Shown in pieces: positions 5,492 through 6,562 of a stretch of 6,562 bases of DNA. Each line of letters begins with the position of its first letter. Positions within the stretch are counted from its first letter, which is position 1. The notes under the pieces are model-generated. The model ran no database searches. It was not told the origin of the DNA and worked only from the letters and a program-made list of their open reading frames with translations. The translations under genes and the position numbers were made by a program. Source of the DNA: Symbiobacteriaceae bacterium. Lineage in GTDB: Bacteria > Bacillota_E > Symbiobacteriia > Symbiobacteriales > Symbiobacteriaceae. The stretch spans positions 1 to 6,562 of the forward strand of contig DAHVXO010000309.1 of the NCBI GenBank assembly GCA_027356675.1, read 5' to 3'.

Positions 5492-6238
5492 TTGATCAAG
5501 CTGAAGTCTGCGCGCGAAATCGCCATCATGCGCGAGGCGGGGCGCATCGTCGCACAGTGCCACGCCGCGCTGGCTGAGCGCATTCGCCCGGGCGTCGCCA
5601 CCCGGGAACTCGACCGCTTCGTGGAAGGGTTCCTGCGCGAGCGGGGCGCCGCACCGAGCTTCAAGGGCTATAACGGCTTCCCGGGCTCCATCTGCGTCGC
5701 CGTAGATGAGGTCGTCTGCCATGGGATTCCCGACCGGACCCGTCTGAAGCCCGGCGCCGTGATTACCGTTGACATCGGGGCCTTCTACAAGGGCTACCAC
5801 GGGGACTCGGCGTGGTCCTACGCGGTCGGTACGGTCTCGCCTGAAGTGCAAAACTTGATGGACGTGACGCACCACAGTCTCTACGCCGGCATCGCTCAGT
5901 GCCGAGCGGGGAACCGGGTGGGCGACATCTCCCATGCCATTGAGTCCTACGCTGAGTCCCAGGGAATGGGCGTGGTGCGGGATTTCATCGGTCACGGCGT
6001 GGGACAGGAACTGCATGAGAGCCCCGAGGTCCCGCATTTCGGGAACCCGGGGACCGGGCCGCTGCTCAAGCCGGGCATGACCATCGCCATCGAACCGATG
6101 ATCACCCTGGGCGACTGGCGAGTGCGAGTCGACAGAGACGGCTGGACAGCCCGCACGCAGGACGGCTCAATCTGCGTCCAGTATGAGCACACGGTCGCTA
6201 TCACCGACGGCGACCCACTGATCCTTACCGAATTATAA
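5492..6238 (+). CDS. map: Methionine aminopeptidase, type I
   Basis: Cytoplasmic di-metal peptidase that removes the initiator methionine from nascent proteins whose second residue is small. The 248-residue length matches bacterial type Ia enzymes without an N-terminal extension. All five metal ligands are in place: Asp94 (VDIGAFYKG), Asp105 (HGDSAW), His168 (GHGVGQELHE), Glu201 (AIEPM) and Glu232 (YEHTVAI). His77 in VVCHGIP corresponds to the substrate-contacting histidine. The start is the TTG at 5492, 8 nt after CAGGAGG (5477-5483); the family's typical N-terminus IKLKSAREIAIMREAGRI begins there, and no nearby ATG does better. In many Bacillota the main map gene lies in the secY-adk-map ribosomal cluster. 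This copy stands alone with its own terminator, so it could be a second paralogue; whether another copy exists cannot be seen here. Confidence 0.97.
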   Translation: MIKLKSAREIAIMREAGRIVAQCHAALAERIRPGVATRELDRFVEGFLRERGAAPSFKGYNGFPGSICVAVDEVVCHGIPDRTRLKPGAVITVDIGAFYKGYHGDSAWSYAVGTVSPEVQNLMDVTHHSLYAGIAQCRAGNRVGDISHAIESYAESQGMGVVRDFIGHGVGQELHESPEVPHFGNPGTGPLLKPGMTIAIEPMITLGDWRVRVDRDGWTARTQDGSICVQYEHTVAITDGDPLILTEL

Positions 6239-6298
6239 GAGGGTAGGCTCCGGGCTGACTTGCAGTTGCGGAATCTGTGCTATGCACCAGTGGCGCCC

Positions 6299-6338
6299 AC
6301 AAAAGGAGCTGATAGCATTTGCTCTCGGCTCCTTTTGT
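6299..6338 (+). terminator. Intrinsic terminator after map
   Basis: ACAAAAGGAGC (6299-6309) pairs perfectly with GCTCCTTTTGT (6328-6338), an 11-bp stem. The 18-nt loop contains a further AGCA/TGCT pair. The descending arm ends in CCTTTTGT, supplying the U-run, and the mirror-image A-run makes it potentially bidirectional. It lies 60 nt past the map stop codon. Confidence 0.8.
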
Positions 6339-6340
6339 CA

Positions 6341-6562
6341 ACAGTCTCGACGATGATTCCTAAATTAGAGTCCTCTGCGTAATCCCCGGCGATCGCACGA
6401 TTGACGCAGCCGTTTACATGGGCATGAAGGATTTCCTGTGCACGCACGAAAGGAATATTTGAACGGTTTGACCAGTACTTGCGTCCTATGTTTTGCCGAT
6501 AAAAAAGAGGAATTCGGTCTGGTAGACGAGTATTCGTATTACGGATTCGTTATAGATAGAGG
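6341..6562. other. AT-rich right edge, composition break
   Basis: Counting bases gives 102 G+C of 222 (46%), against 70% in an 80-base sample near the start of map (5501-5580). The last 122 bases fall to 42%. No IS end, att core, tRNA or integrase motif is visible. The stretch 6239-6437 holds only the map terminator and no supported gene. Confidence 0.7.
6438..6562 (+). CDS. Possible 5' end of an unknown gene, runs off the window
   Basis: One frame is open from 6405 to the window end. A GTG at 6438 follows GAAGGAT (6427-6432 region) at a plausible distance and would give 41 residues before the edge. The predicted N-terminus is MHARKEYLNGLTSTCVLCF, followed by an acidic and aromatic stretch (KKEEFGLVDEYSYYGF). 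It contains a CxxC pair (Cys15, Cys18). Codons are AT-rich (AAA, TAT, ATA, AGA), unlike the neighbours. A TTG at 6459 with AAAGGA before it is an alternative start. No family is recognised, and 41 open codons in AT-richer DNA is only modest evidence. Confidence 0.3.
   Translation, partial: MHARKEYLNGLTSTCVLCFADKKEEFGLVDEYSYYGFVIDR

Noticed and set aside
4844..6037. 397-codon minus-strand frame antisense to the methionine aminopeptidase and the 152-residue gene
   Set aside because: Overlaps a certain gene (map) with all catalytic residues; the sequence looks like antisense translation with no motifs.
6336..6341. Perfect TTGACA on the minus strand as a -35 box
   Set aside because: It is part of the map terminator arm, and no fitting -10 lies 16-18 bp away.
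1..6562. CRISPR array, tRNA, rRNA, IS element or defence gene cluster
   Set aside because: No regularly spaced repeats, cloverleaf, transposase motifs, paired terminal repeats or defence-type domains were found by reading both strands.

Overview
The window is chromosomal DNA with high G+C content, roughly 65 to 70% in the coding stretches I counted. It most likely comes from a high-GC member of the Bacillota (the Symbiobacterium or thermophilic Clostridia type). That is an inference. It rests on near-perfect Shine-Dalgarno sequences such as AAGGAGGTG, frequent TTG starts placed 6 to 8 nt behind them, and the gene families present. No rRNA, tRNA, CRISPR array, IS element or integrase was seen.

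Layout from left to right. (1) The 3' three quarters of an M20 peptidase/amidohydrolase gene (+), already open at base 1. It converges on the next gene across a bidirectional terminator hairpin. (2) A 12-segment, histidine-bearing integral membrane protein (-) that resembles heme-copper oxidase subunit I or NnrS proteins. (3) An FMN-dependent nitronate monooxygenase/FabK-type reductase (-), 80 bp upstream of gene 2 on the same strand. (4, 5) Two small genes on the + strand, encoding an acidic 73-residue protein and a Gly/Ala/Pro-rich 100-residue protein. They share an almost identical leader and TTG-start context and are followed by a strong hairpin. (6) A PHP-family histidinol-phosphatase (-). 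(7) Divergent from it, a 152-residue basic protein of no recognised family (+). (8) A type I methionine aminopeptidase (+), preceded by a 20-bp palindrome and followed by a clear intrinsic terminator. (9) After that terminator the base composition drops to 46% G+C by count over 6341-6562, and a possible partial reading frame runs off the end.

Most of this is housekeeping or general metabolism: amide hydrolysis, flavin oxidation of nitronates or enoyl thioesters, histidine synthesis and N-terminal methionine removal. I see no operon that ties these genes into one pathway. The best candidates for something undescribed are the pair of small genes with the duplicated leader, the unclassified protein at 4913-5371, the His-containing membrane protein, and the AT-rich right edge. 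I found no convincing evidence for a defence system or mobile element.
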